Origin: Nitrospira sp.
GTDB lineage: Bacteria; Nitrospirota; Nitrospiria; Nitrospirales; Nitrospiraceae
Assembly (NCBI GenBank): GCA_009594865.1
Contig: VOPT01000015.1
Span: 1 to 64,000, forward strand
Length of the DNA: 64,000 nt
Direction: 5' to 3'
Position 1 is the first letter of the stretch. The number at the start of each line of letters is the position of its first letter. The notes beneath the pieces were generated by a model. The model was not told where the DNA came from and did no database searches. It saw nothing but the letters and a program-made list of their open reading frames with translations. Shown here piece after piece: positions 36,141-44,817 of this stretch. A program made the position numbers and the translations under genes.

Positions 36141-36626
36141 ATGCACACCAGTCACCCACACACAGCCCGGCTCGACCACATTCTCCGTGGATGGGTGGTG
36201 CTCTGGTTGCTCGCCTTGCCGTTGTTCCACATTCATCCCGAAACGGACCCGCATCACGGCGAAGCGGGTCATGTGCATGCCGTCGCCGTCCATACGGTGT
36301 TCTCTGGTGACCTCGAAGGCGAGTTCGGCGAACAACGTGACACTGTCCTGGCAAGGCCTCATGCCGGCGAAGGGCCGGCGGTATCTGCCGAAGGTGCGCA
36401 TGCCTGGAGTTCCGATCCCGAACTCAACCTCGCCCTGCTGAATGACGCCACCGACCGTAAGCTGACCAAACCGTTACTGACGCATCTCCTGTTTGTCGCT
36501 CATCATCTGGTACCCCTCGTTGATCAGCAGGACGGTCCGCACGATGAGCCATTGTCGTCCACCGTCACCACGCTCTTTACCCGGGATGTGCCGGCACGAG
36601 CTCCACCCTCCCCGCTCTGCAGCTAA
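36141..36626 (+). CDS. His-rich membrane or secreted protein upstream of metal efflux operon 2
   Basis: A 161-residue protein with one N-terminal hydrophobic segment (GWVVLWLLALPLF), then a His/Asp/Glu-rich stretch (HIHPETDPHHGEAGHVHAVAVH) suited to binding zinc, copper or nickel. A second hydrophobic patch (LLTHLLFVAHHLVPLVD) lies near the C-terminus. It precedes the outer-membrane channel gene by about 100 bp on the same strand. By position it could be a periplasmic metal-binding accessory; this is inference, and no family is recognised. Confidence 0.6.
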   Translation: MHTSHPHTARLDHILRGWVVLWLLALPLFHIHPETDPHHGEAGHVHAVAVHTVFSGDLEGEFGEQRDTVLARPHAGEGPAVSAEGAHAWSSDPELNLALLNDATDRKLTKPLLTHLLFVAHHLVPLVDQQDGPHDEPLSSTVTTLFTRDVPARAPPSPLCS

Positions 36627-36727
36627 GTATCACCCGTTTACAGCACACATTCTGATCGCACGCTCGTGATCCGCGCGGGCCGTCCAAGGTCCCGCTGATG
36701 ATCGATGCGGAATGGAGGAGGCCTCCG

Positions 36728-37978
36728 ATGATTCCTCACATGGTCCCTTCCCTCCTGGTGGTATGCCTGTTCACCCTGTCAGGCGCGCTGGCCTGGGCTG
36801 GAGAAGTAGGCCCTCACGCCTATTCATTGTCCGACATCCTGACATTCGCAGCCCAACACAATCCCGTCCTGGCCGGAGCTGAGGGACTGGTGAAACAAAG
36901 CCAGGGGCAACAGATGGCCGCGGGCGCCTATCCGAATCCTTCCATCATCGGGATTGCCGGACGCGGCGCGATTCGTGACCCCAGTACCGGCACCCACGTC
37001 ACCGAGCGGACATTGACCGTGGAACAACCGCTTGAATGGACGGGCAAACGCCAGGCCCGCCAGGAAGCAGCGGATGCCGGTCTGGCCGGAGCGAACGCCG
37101 CCCTGGAGGACGCCCGCCTCTCATTGCTCGCCGATGTCAAGATTGCCTTCTATCACCTCCTGTTTGGCCAACGCGATGTCGAGCTGTCTGCGCAAAATGT
37201 CACGAATGTGGAAGAGGTCTTGCGAACGGTGCAGGCACGCGTGACGGCCGGTGAAGCCACGTCCTTCGACAGCCTGAAAGCCGGCGTGGAAGTGCAGAAG
37301 GCCAAGAAGGAAGTGGCTCGAGCGAACAATGCGTTGCTGGTGGCCAAGACACGGTTGAATACCCTCACCGCCGGTACGCTCGGCAAGGACTTTTCGGTTC
37401 AAGGCGATTTTGACAAGCCCAAGCCAGGCCTGAACGCAGACGGTTTGTTGGTCCAGGCGTTGGAACAACACCCCGCCGTCCGGCGCGTGAGCAAACTGGC
37501 GGAGCAGGCCGACCATACGCTGCGTTTTGAGCGAGAAGCCCGTGTCCCAAATATCAGCGTGATCGGCAGCTACCATCGCGAGGCGGGTGATGAATCCCTC
37601 ACGGCCGGCCTGGCCGTGCCCCTGCCGTTATGGTACCGGAGGCAAGGAGAAATTCAATCGGCATTGGGTGCCAAACATCGCGCCGACGCCGAGCGACTGC
37701 GGGCGCAGCAGGAATTGGAGCAGGCCATCACCCAACATGCCCAGGAAGTGCGGACGGCGCAGGAGCAATTACTCGTCTTCGAGACGGGTTTGCTGAAACA
37801 GGCGGAACAGACCCTCACCGTGGCACGAACGAGTTTCCGGCACGGCGCAGCCAGCCTACTGGACGTCCTCGATGCGCAACGGGTATATCGGCAGACGCAG
37901 CTCGAATATGCCCAAGTGCGAGCGGATCTTTCCATCGCCTTGGCTCGTCTCGAGCGCGCGCTGGGAACGTCCTTATGA
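36728..37978 (+). CDS. TolC/CzcC-type outer-membrane efflux channel (operon 2)
   Basis: A 416-residue outer-membrane efflux protein with a signal peptide (VPSLLVVCLFTLSGALAWAGE) and two repeated OEP units. The C-terminal unit carries the AASLLDVLDAQRVYRQTQLEYAQVRADL pattern typical of CzcC/TolC. The ATG at 36728 has a strong GGAGGAGG 6 bases upstream; an ATG 30 bases earlier lacks one. It is the first structural gene of the second HME-RND operon; the adaptor follows after 37 bp. Confidence 0.88.
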   Translation: MIPHMVPSLLVVCLFTLSGALAWAGEVGPHAYSLSDILTFAAQHNPVLAGAEGLVKQSQGQQMAAGAYPNPSIIGIAGRGAIRDPSTGTHVTERTLTVEQPLEWTGKRQARQEAADAGLAGANAALEDARLSLLADVKIAFYHLLFGQRDVELSAQNVTNVEEVLRTVQARVTAGEATSFDSLKAGVEVQKAKKEVARANNALLVAKTRLNTLTAGTLGKDFSVQGDFDKPKPGLNADGLLVQALEQHPAVRRVSKLAEQADHTLRFEREARVPNISVIGSYHREAGDESLTAGLAVPLPLWYRRQGEIQSALGAKHRADAERLRAQQELEQAITQHAQEVRTAQEQLLVFETGLLKQAEQTLTVARTSFRHGAASLLDVLDAQRVYRQTQLEYAQVRADLSIALARLERALGTSL

Positions 37979-38015
37979 ACGCTGACCGCAGTGAACGGAC
38001 CATTGGAGTGCAGCG

Positions 38016-39179
38016 ATGACGCGACGACTGACGACGATCAGCATGGTACCCGTGCTGCTCTGGCTCCTGTCGGCTTGCAGCGATCAGGGAGCGCAGCCAC
38101 CAACACCTGCCACGACCAGCGATGCCCCGGCACCCACCGGGAGTAACAAAGCCATTCACCCGCCGCCGGCAGTTCAGGCTCGCCTCCGCATACAGACCGC
38201 CACCCTGCGCGCGGTACCCGCGCTGATCACGGCTCCCGGTGAGGTGGCCCTCGACCTGAAGCAGGTCGCCAAGATCACGTCCCGCATCGGCGGACAGGTT
38301 GAGCGCATCCATGTGCAATTGGGAGATCGCGTCAAAAAAGGCCAGGCGCTGGTCGCCATCGGCAGTCTGCAACTCGATCAGTTGATCGAGGAATATCTCG
38401 TCGGAAAGGCCCAAGCCGATGTGGCGGAAAACAGTTTCCGCCGGACCGAGAAACTGCGCGCGGACGACATTGTCACGGAGCGCAAGCTGATCGAAGACAA
38501 GGGTCTCTATCTCGAGACACAGGCGCGATATCAGCACATCCGTGAACGACTGTCGAACATGGGAATCTCGACGGATGACCTGAAACAGGGCCCGCACGAA
38601 AAGAGCCACCTCTACACCTTGACCGCGCCGATCGCGGGGACCGTCGTCATTCAGAATGCGGTGCGCGGACAGGGGGTCGGTCCCGGTGACGAATTGTTTG
38701 AACTCGTCGATACCAGCCGTGTGTGGGTCTTTGCCAATCTTCCCATCGAGCAGGCCAGACAATTCAAAGAAGGCGACTCCGGCACCATCACGCCGAAGGG
38801 CGGCGAAGCCATCGTGGCGCCGCTCACCTATCTGTCGCCGGTGGCGGACGAGACTACCCGCACTATTCGCGTGCGGTTCGAGGTCGCCAATCTCCACGGG
38901 CAGTTGAAACCACGCGAGTACGTCGAGGTGGCGCTCGGCTGGTCGGGGCCACCAGTGGTCACCGTTCCGATGACCGCCATCACCACGATCGACAAAACAC
39001 GCGGTCTGTTTCTCGAAACCGCAGATGGCTATACGTTTGTGCCAGTCGATGCAGGCCGTGAAGGCGGCGGCTTGCTGGAAATCCGGCGGGGCGTGAAGGA
39101 AGGCGACCGTATCGTCACCGACGGCGTGTTCGATCTAAAAAATGTGCTGCTGAAGGAACACATCGGATCGGGCGAATGA
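38016..39179 (+). CDS. RND periplasmic adaptor lipoprotein, CzcB family (operon 2)
   Basis: A 387-residue membrane-fusion protein. The N-terminus has a clear lipobox, LSAC. The lipoyl/coiled-coil core follows (KITSRIGGQVERIHVQLGDRVKKGQALV, then LTAPIAGTVVIQNAVRGQGV), with beta-barrel and membrane-proximal domains and the metal-resistance-type stretch LSPVADETTRTIRVRFEV. GGAG lies a few bases before the ATG. It links the channel encoded upstream to the pump encoded 7 bp downstream. Confidence 0.9.
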   Translation: MTRRLTTISMVPVLLWLLSACSDQGAQPPTPATTSDAPAPTGSNKAIHPPPAVQARLRIQTATLRAVPALITAPGEVALDLKQVAKITSRIGGQVERIHVQLGDRVKKGQALVAIGSLQLDQLIEEYLVGKAQADVAENSFRRTEKLRADDIVTERKLIEDKGLYLETQARYQHIRERLSNMGISTDDLKQGPHEKSHLYTLTAPIAGTVVIQNAVRGQGVGPGDELFELVDTSRVWVFANLPIEQARQFKEGDSGTITPKGGEAIVAPLTYLSPVADETTRTIRVRFEVANLHGQLKPREYVEVALGWSGPPVVTVPMTAITTIDKTRGLFLETADGYTFVPVDAGREGGGLLEIRRGVKEGDRIVTDGVFDLKNVLLKEHIGSGE

Positions 39180-39186
39180 GGCGCGC

Positions 39187-42100
39187 ATGCAACATTTGCT
39201 GACATTTTCGCTCCGCTATCGATTTTTTACGCTTGTGGCGATTGCCGTGGTGGTTGCCTCAGGCCTCTGGTCATTCGCCCACCTGACAATCGACGCCGTC
39301 CCCGATCTGACACCGGTGCAGGTGCAAATTCTCACGCGCGCGCCGGCGCTGGGACCGGTCGAGGTGGAACAATTCGTGACATTTCCCATCGAAGCCTCCT
39401 TGAACGGGTTGCCGGCCCTGCGCGAGCTGCGATCTATTTCACGGTATGGGCTCTCCGCTGTCACCGCGATCTTCGATGATCGCACCGACATCTATCGAGC
39501 CAGGCAGTTCGTCGCGGAGCGGTTGGCCCAAGCCATGGAACGCATCCCCGCGGAATACGGGCGCCCGGTGATGGGACCCCTCACGACCGGACTGGGCGAG
39601 GTGTATCAATTTACGGTGAAAGGCGAGGGCTATAGTCCGATGGCCCTGAGAACGCTGCTTCAGTGGGACATCGGCATGAAGTTGCGCGCCGTGCCCGGGG
39701 TGGTCGAGGTCAATATTTGGGGAGGCGAGCCGCAGCAGTTCCACGTCATCGTCGATCCCTCGAAATTGTTGTCATTCAAATTGTCGATGAAGCAAGTGTT
39801 CGACGCGTTGCAGCGCAACAATGCCATCGCCGGCGGCGGGTATATCGAGCACCAGCGCGAACAATTGTCGATCCGGGGTGAAGCGCTGGCCACTCAGCTT
39901 AGTGATCTCGCCCAGATCGTGGTGGCCCATGGGCCTGGCGGCGTGCCGATTTATATCGCCGACCTGGCCGAAGTGAAAGAGGGATCGGCGCTCAGGATCG
40001 GAGCCGCCACGGCCATGGGTGAGGGCGAGACCGTGATCGGTATGGTGCAAATGCTGGCCGGCGAAAATGCGCAGGAGGTCGTCACGCGCGTGAAGGCCCG
40101 GGTGCAGGATATTCAGGCCACCCTGCCAGCCGGCGTGACCATCGAACCCTACTACGACCGTACCATCTTCGTCTCGAAGGTGATGCAGACCGTCCGCAAC
40201 AACCTCCTGGAGGGCGGCCTGCTCGTCATCGCGGTCTTGTTTCTCTTTCTCGGCGATCTGCGGGCCGGGCTCATCGTGGCCTCCGCCATTCCCCTCGCCA
40301 TGCTGATCGCCTTCATCGGCATGATGCAGGCCGGGCTCTCGGGCAATCTCATGAGCCTGGGTGCGATCGACTTCGGACTTCTGGTCGATGGCTCCGTCGT
40401 GATGATCGACAACATCCTCCGCCGGCTCGGAGAAAAGCCACCGCCAACCAGGGAAGCCCGGTTGAAGGAAGTGCTGGCCGCCGGCCAGGAAGTATTGCGG
40501 CCCATGACGCTGGCCGTGACGATCATTATCCTGGTGTATGTGCCGATCCTGGCGCTCACCGGCATCGAAGGCAAAATGTTCCGCCCGATGGCGGTGACGG
40601 TCATCATGGCCTTGACCGGTTCGCTCCTCCTCGCCCTGACGGTCACCCCGTTACTGTCCTTTTGGTTTTTACGCGCCACTCCCGGCAGGGAAACCACAGC
40701 GGTCATTCGCAGTGTGCGACGCATCTATGCACCATGGCTTCGGTGGGCTGTAGCCAGGCCGGTCTGGCCCGTGGCAATCGCCTTGGGTCTGTTTGCCCTC
40801 AGCCTCCTGGCGGGAAGCCGGCTGGGCATCGAATTTGTTCCCCGCTTGGAAGAAGGAGACCTCGCGGTACAGGTGTGGCGGCTCCCGAGCATCTCGTTGA
40901 GCGAATCGGTCACCACCGCGTTGGATATCGAACGAGTGCTCAGACGTTTTCCCGAAGTCACGAAAGTTGTCACGCGCACCGGCAGCCCGGAAGTGGCCAC
41001 GGACGTCATGGGCGTCGAAATGTCCGACGTCTTCGTCATCCTGAAGCCCCAGCACGATTGGGTCACGGCACACAGCCGCAACGAGTTGATCGAGGCGATG
41101 AAACGGCAGATCACCGAACAGGTACCGGGCGTCGGACTCGGGTTCACCCAACCGATTGAAATGCGCTTCAATGAATTGATTGCCGGCGTGCGCTCAGACC
41201 TGGCAGTCAAAATTTTCGGGCCGGATCTCGATATCCTGAAGCAACAGGCTGAACGGGCGGCGCGGGCGCTTCAACACGTCCCCGGCGCGGCTGATGTCAA
41301 AGTGGAGCAGGTCGCCGGCTTACCCTTACTGCGCGTCATTGTCGATCGTGCAGAAATCGCCCGTTACGGGCTCACGGCTGAAGAGGTACTCACCCTTGTT
41401 CAATCGGCGCGGGTCGGAACGGTTGTGGGGACAGTCGTCCAGGGTTCCCGACGGTTCGAATTGGTCGTGCGGCTGGCGGATCGGGTCTCGCGTGATCCTG
41501 GTTCCTTAGGCAGTCTGCTCATACCGACCATGCATGGAGAACTGGTCCCGCTCTCGCGGGTCACCAGCATCCTCGTCGATTCCGGCCCGGCACAGGTGAG
41601 CCGGGAACATGTACAGCGGCGAATCGTGGTCGAGACCAATATTCGTGGACGTGACCTGGGCGGTTTTGTGGCTGAGGCTCAACAGGCCGTGGCCCAGGCG
41701 GTCACGCTGCCACCGGGGTATGAATTGATCTGGGGCGGCCAGTACGAACATCTGCAGGAGGCGGGCAAACGTCTCGCCATGGTCGTGCCGGTGACACTCA
41801 TGCTGATTCTCGGCATGTTGTCCGTCATCTTCGGCACGCTACGCCCGGCCCTCCTCATTTTCCTCAATGTGCCACTCGCCCTGTCAGGCGGAATCCTGGC
41901 TTTGTGGCTGCGAGCGTTGCCGCTCAGCATTTCGGCCATTATCGGGTTTATCGCCCTCTTCGGTATTGCCGTCCTCAATGCGGTCGTCCTGGTCAGCCAT
42001 ATCCGCCAGCTGGAGGCGGAAGGGGTTTCCACTGAGGAAGCCGTCCTGCACGGTGCGATGGATCGTTTGCGGCCTGTGTTGATGACGGCGCTGGTCGCCA

Positions 42101-42309
42101 GCCTGGGCTTTCTCCCCATGGCCTTGGCCACCAGTATGGGAGCCGAAGTCCAACGGCCGCTCGCCACCGTGGTGATCGGAGGCTTGCTGACGTCGACAGC
42201 CCTGACCCTGCTGGTTATCCCCGCGCTGTATTCGCGCCTGGTCCCGCAGGCGGGGGCCAGCCCCCATCCGGCAGCTGTGCAGCCAGAGGATCACACCATT
42301 CAGGTATAA
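39187..42309 (+). CDS. Heavy-metal efflux RND pump, CzcA/CusA family (copy 2)
   Basis: A 1040-residue HME-RND inner-membrane pump with about 12 helices and two large periplasmic loops. The TM4 relay reads GAIDFGLLVDGSVVMIDN: the two Asp of the CzcA signature are kept, but the Glu that normally precedes Asn is Asp. The N-terminus (LTIDAVPDLTPVQVQILT) is typical of the CzcA/CusA group and differs from copy 1, so the copies are not recent duplicates. GAGG lies 5 bases before the ATG. The metal specificity is not evident. Confidence 0.9.
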   Translation: MQHLLTFSLRYRFFTLVAIAVVVASGLWSFAHLTIDAVPDLTPVQVQILTRAPALGPVEVEQFVTFPIEASLNGLPALRELRSISRYGLSAVTAIFDDRTDIYRARQFVAERLAQAMERIPAEYGRPVMGPLTTGLGEVYQFTVKGEGYSPMALRTLLQWDIGMKLRAVPGVVEVNIWGGEPQQFHVIVDPSKLLSFKLSMKQVFDALQRNNAIAGGGYIEHQREQLSIRGEALATQLSDLAQIVVAHGPGGVPIYIADLAEVKEGSALRIGAATAMGEGETVIGMVQMLAGENAQEVVTRVKARVQDIQATLPAGVTIEPYYDRTIFVSKVMQTVRNNLLEGGLLVIAVLFLFLGDLRAGLIVASAIPLAMLIAFIGMMQAGLSGNLMSLGAIDFGLLVDGSVVMIDNILRRLGEKPPPTREARLKEVLAAGQEVLRPMTLAVTIIILVYVPILALTGIEGKMFRPMAVTVIMALTGSLLLALTVTPLLSFWFLRATPGRETTAVIRSVRRIYAPWLRWAVARPVWPVAIALGLFALSLLAGSRLGIEFVPRLEEGDLAVQVWRLPSISLSESVTTALDIERVLRRFPEVTKVVTRTGSPEVATDVMGVEMSDVFVILKPQHDWVTAHSRNELIEAMKRQITEQVPGVGLGFTQPIEMRFNELIAGVRSDLAVKIFGPDLDILKQQAERAARALQHVPGAADVKVEQVAGLPLLRVIVDRAEIARYGLTAEEVLTLVQSARVGTVVGTVVQGSRRFELVVRLADRVSRDPGSLGSLLIPTMHGELVPLSRVTSILVDSGPAQVSREHVQRRIVVETNIRGRDLGGFVAEAQQAVAQAVTLPPGYELIWGGQYEHLQEAGKRLAMVVPVTLMLILGMLSVIFGTLRPALLIFLNVPLALSGGILALWLRALPLSISAIIGFIALFGIAVLNAVVLVSHIRQLEAEGVSTEEAVLHGAMDRLRPVLMTALVASLGFLPMALATSMGAEVQRPLATVVIGGLLTSTALTLLVIPALYSRLVPQAGASPHPAAVQPEDHTIQV

Positions 42310-42500
42310 CCCCCTGTGGCATCACGAGAAAACGGCCATCACCCGCACCCGATCCGGCGCCGCTTCCGACTCTTTTCTGGACAGACTTTCATCCCGGCGG
42401 TAAGCTTTCCTCTACGAGGCGAAGTGTCTGCACGCAAGCCAGGGGCCTGCGCAGCCGCTCAAACGAATTCATAACCGGCCCATCTTCCCGAGGAGTAGTT

Positions 42501-42866
42501 ATGGCGACCATCATGGTGATCGACGACGAACCGTCCATCCGCGGCCTCTTGCGCGAGGTCCTGGAACGATCAGGACATACGGTGGTCGAAGCCAAGGATG
42601 GGCGTGAAGCGTTGGATCTCTATCAGAAGCATAAAGCCGATCTGCTCATCATGGACCTGTTGATGCCGGAAGTGGATGGACTGGAAGCCACGCTGCAACT
42701 CACCCGCGAATATATGGACACCAAAATTATCGCCATGACCGGCGCCCAGGGGGATCGGAACTTTCTCGATATCGCCCGTCTCTTCGGCGCACACCGGACT
42801 TTCGAAAAGCCCTTCGACTTGAAGGAAATGCTGAACGCCGTGGAGGCGGAACTGGCGCAGAAATAA
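42501..42866 (+). CDS. Single-domain response regulator (CheY-like)
   Basis: A 121-residue receiver with no output domain. The acidic pocket is DDE (8-10), the phospho-acceptor is D52 in LLIMDLLMP, the conserved Thr lies in IIAMTGA and the Lys in FEKPF. Such stand-alone receivers usually pass phosphate on or act through protein contact. It follows the second RND operon after about 190 bp on the same strand, with no kinase adjacent, so its partner is unknown. Confidence 0.88.
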   Translation: MATIMVIDDEPSIRGLLREVLERSGHTVVEAKDGREALDLYQKHKADLLIMDLLMPEVDGLEATLQLTREYMDTKIIAMTGAQGDRNFLDIARLFGAHRTFEKPFDLKEMLNAVEAELAQK

Positions 42867-42972
42867 ACATCGCTCCCGATCGCGTCCACTCGCTGAACAA
42901 GAAAGTACTAGAAACCCTCTCGCCGATTCTGCCAGAATCGGCCGTGCAGCAGCCCCCCACAATCAGGCGCTC

Positions 42973-43419
42973 GTGTTGGTAACCCCGCCCCGCGCAAAAG
43001 GCCTCTGGTATACCTGGGGCATCTGTATTCTGCTTGTGGGCATCTTGCCTCTGCACAACTTCGTCGGCCATGCGCATTGGCAATATATTCGCTGGGTGCC
43101 GACGCCGGACCAATTGAGCTCCCCGGCGATCCTCCTGGATCTGGGAGTCGATGCGGTCGCCAATATCCTGCTCTTTGTGCCCTTCGGCCTGCTCTATGCG
43201 CTTCGCGGACTGGAAGGCAAACCTCCCTCTCCCCGCCATCTGCTGCTGATGGCCTTTGCGCTGTCCTTCGGCATCGAGTACTACCAGGTCTATTGTCATA
43301 ACCGCAGCACGTCGCTCCTCGATCTGCTGGACAATGTCCTGGGCGCGTACCTCGGGATGAAAGCGGGAGAAGTGTATGTCAGGAGAAGTATGGCAACGGT
43401 GGTAGAACCGGCCGCATAA
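42973..43419 (+). CDS. VanZ-like membrane protein
   Basis: A 148-residue protein with about four predicted membrane helices. It has VanZ-family features: DAVANILLFVPFGLLYAL, SFGIEYYQVYCHNRSTSLLDLLDNVLGAYLG. VanZ relatives are of unknown biochemical role, though some alter teicoplanin sensitivity or surface polymers. The start is a GTG without a strong ribosome site, so it may begin slightly elsewhere. It is convergent with the glycine-zipper lipoprotein gene. Confidence 0.75.
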   Translation: MLVTPPRAKGLWYTWGICILLVGILPLHNFVGHAHWQYIRWVPTPDQLSSPAILLDLGVDAVANILLFVPFGLLYALRGLEGKPPSPRHLLLMAFALSFGIEYYQVYCHNRSTSLLDLLDNVLGAYLGMKAGEVYVRRSMATVVEPAA

Positions 43420-43421
43420 GT

Positions 43422-43838
43422 TTATTGCCAGCCTGTCGGATCATAGCCCCGGTCTCGTAAACACCGATCGACATAATTCGTAAACGCCGCGCTGGGTGGG
43501 GACCGTTTGAACAATCCTCGCAAAAAGCCCGCGGTGGCGCCGCTGGCTGCGCCGACCATTGCGCCCCGTCCCGGGTGCCCCAGAATCGCTCCGCCCACCG
43601 CTCCGGCAGCAGAACCCACAGCTCCGCCGCCCACTGTCCCGGTCGCGACTTGGGCCGTCTTTCCCTCGTCGGGCGAAGCCCCAGCCTCCTTGGCCATGGC
43701 TATGCAATCCTGAATATCAGCCTGCGCGGCATCGGCGCCGACCTGTTGGTAATGGGCATTGGGATACAGAATGGGTTTGGGTGCAGCGCAGCCGGACAGC
43801 GCGAGACTCAGGACACAGAGACAAGCCATCTGCCTCAT
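43422..43838 (-). CDS. Glycine-zipper lipoprotein
   Basis: A 138-residue outer-membrane-type lipoprotein. The signal ends in the lipobox LSGC. After an acidic region (DAAQADIQDCIAMAKEAG) comes a glycine-zipper segment, GTVGGGAVGSAAGAVGGAI then GRGAMVGAASGATAG, able to insert in or pack against membrane. The C-terminus has conserved-looking Cys and YVDRCLRDRGYDP, as in many uncharacterised glycine-zipper family proteins. The ATG at 43838 follows GGAGG by 8 bases. Confidence 0.8.
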   Translation of the reverse strand: MRQMACLCVLSLALSGCAAPKPILYPNAHYQQVGADAAQADIQDCIAMAKEAGASPDEGKTAQVATGTVGGGAVGSAAGAVGGAILGHPGRGAMVGAASGATAGFLRGLFKRSPPSAAFTNYVDRCLRDRGYDPTGWQ

Positions 43839-43907
43839 AACACAGACCTCCGGCGCGCTGAATGTACGAAAACACAGCAGACCGGCCCGGCGATGCAACG
43901 GTATGGA

Positions 43908-44765
43908 TCAGATCCGGCCGCCCAAGTCCTTGCGCTGCAGCGTGCGCATCATCACGGAATCGTTGTAAGCCACCTCACTGAGCGCATCCATGATATGCAG
44001 ACCTTTGGCAGCCACCAACTCTTTTGCCTTGGCGTAGTTTTTCGCGCTGAACCGGGCCACAGCCGGCTGGCCATTCACAATCTGACAGGCCAGAACTTCA
44101 CCGCCGGGGACATCCATCGTTCCCCCTTCTTCAACCAGTTTTTTCGCCTGCGGCACCGTAATCTGATGCAGCTGGGCAAACTCCTCCAACCCGCCGGTTT
44201 CCACCAGACGCCCGTCGGGCATGATGCACAGCCGTTTGAAATGGGGGGACCAATCTTTCCGGAAATCGATGAACTTGATATCGCCGCCCTTGGCGACGGC
44301 GCGGTCCAGCGTGCGGTAGTCGAGGCCAAGATTTCTCTGTGCCAGTTTGGTTTTTAATTCCTCCGGCAGCGTCCGGTAAAAGATCTCTGCGGCGGCATCG
44401 GCCAATGAAACGGCGCGTGCCCTGGCCCACTGCTCCGCTTCGGCGAACTGCATGAGATCCAGCACCCAGGTCTGCTTGGGGGAACCACCCGTTGCATCCA
44501 CCCGGCAGGCAAAGAGCCCCCGTGTGAGCAAGCCTCCCACTTGCGGATAAACGTATACGCCTCCGGTCGTCAGGAGCTCGACCATCTGGTCCAGCGGCAC
44601 ATCGTAACTCTCCGCCAGGATCTTCGCATGCGCCGGCAGATCTTCCGGCAAGGTCATGGCGCAGGCCGTCACATTGCCCGGCGCATCGAATTCCGAGTAA
44701 TCCTCGATCACGTTGTACAGAATCGGCGGCTTTGGTTTGTCGATCTTCTTCTTGATCTTGAACAT
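43908..44765 (-). CDS. Conserved-looking 285-aa hypothetical protein next to SagB-like gene
   Basis: A soluble 285-residue protein with no signal peptide or membrane segment. The N-terminus is Lys/Pro-rich (MFKIKKKIDKPKPPI). The rest is mixed alpha/beta, with FACRVDATGGSPKQTWVLDLMQFAEAEQW in the middle and a strongly charged region near DIKFIDFRKDWSPHFKR. I recognise no family or catalytic motif. It starts 52 bp after the SagB-like dehydrogenase gene on the same strand, so the two may act together. Confidence 0.6.
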   Translation of the reverse strand: MFKIKKKIDKPKPPILYNVIEDYSEFDAPGNVTACAMTLPEDLPAHAKILAESYDVPLDQMVELLTTGGVYVYPQVGGLLTRGLFACRVDATGGSPKQTWVLDLMQFAEAEQWARARAVSLADAAAEIFYRTLPEELKTKLAQRNLGLDYRTLDRAVAKGGDIKFIDFRKDWSPHFKRLCIMPDGRLVETGGLEEFAQLHQITVPQAKKLVEEGGTMDVPGGEVLACQIVNGQPAVARFSAKNYAKAKELVAAKGLHIMDALSEVAYNDSVMMRTLQRKDLGGRI

Positions 44766-44817
44766 AATGGATTCGTTCCTCGTCGTTCGTTATTCCTTCA
44801 GACCACGTGCCGTGCAA

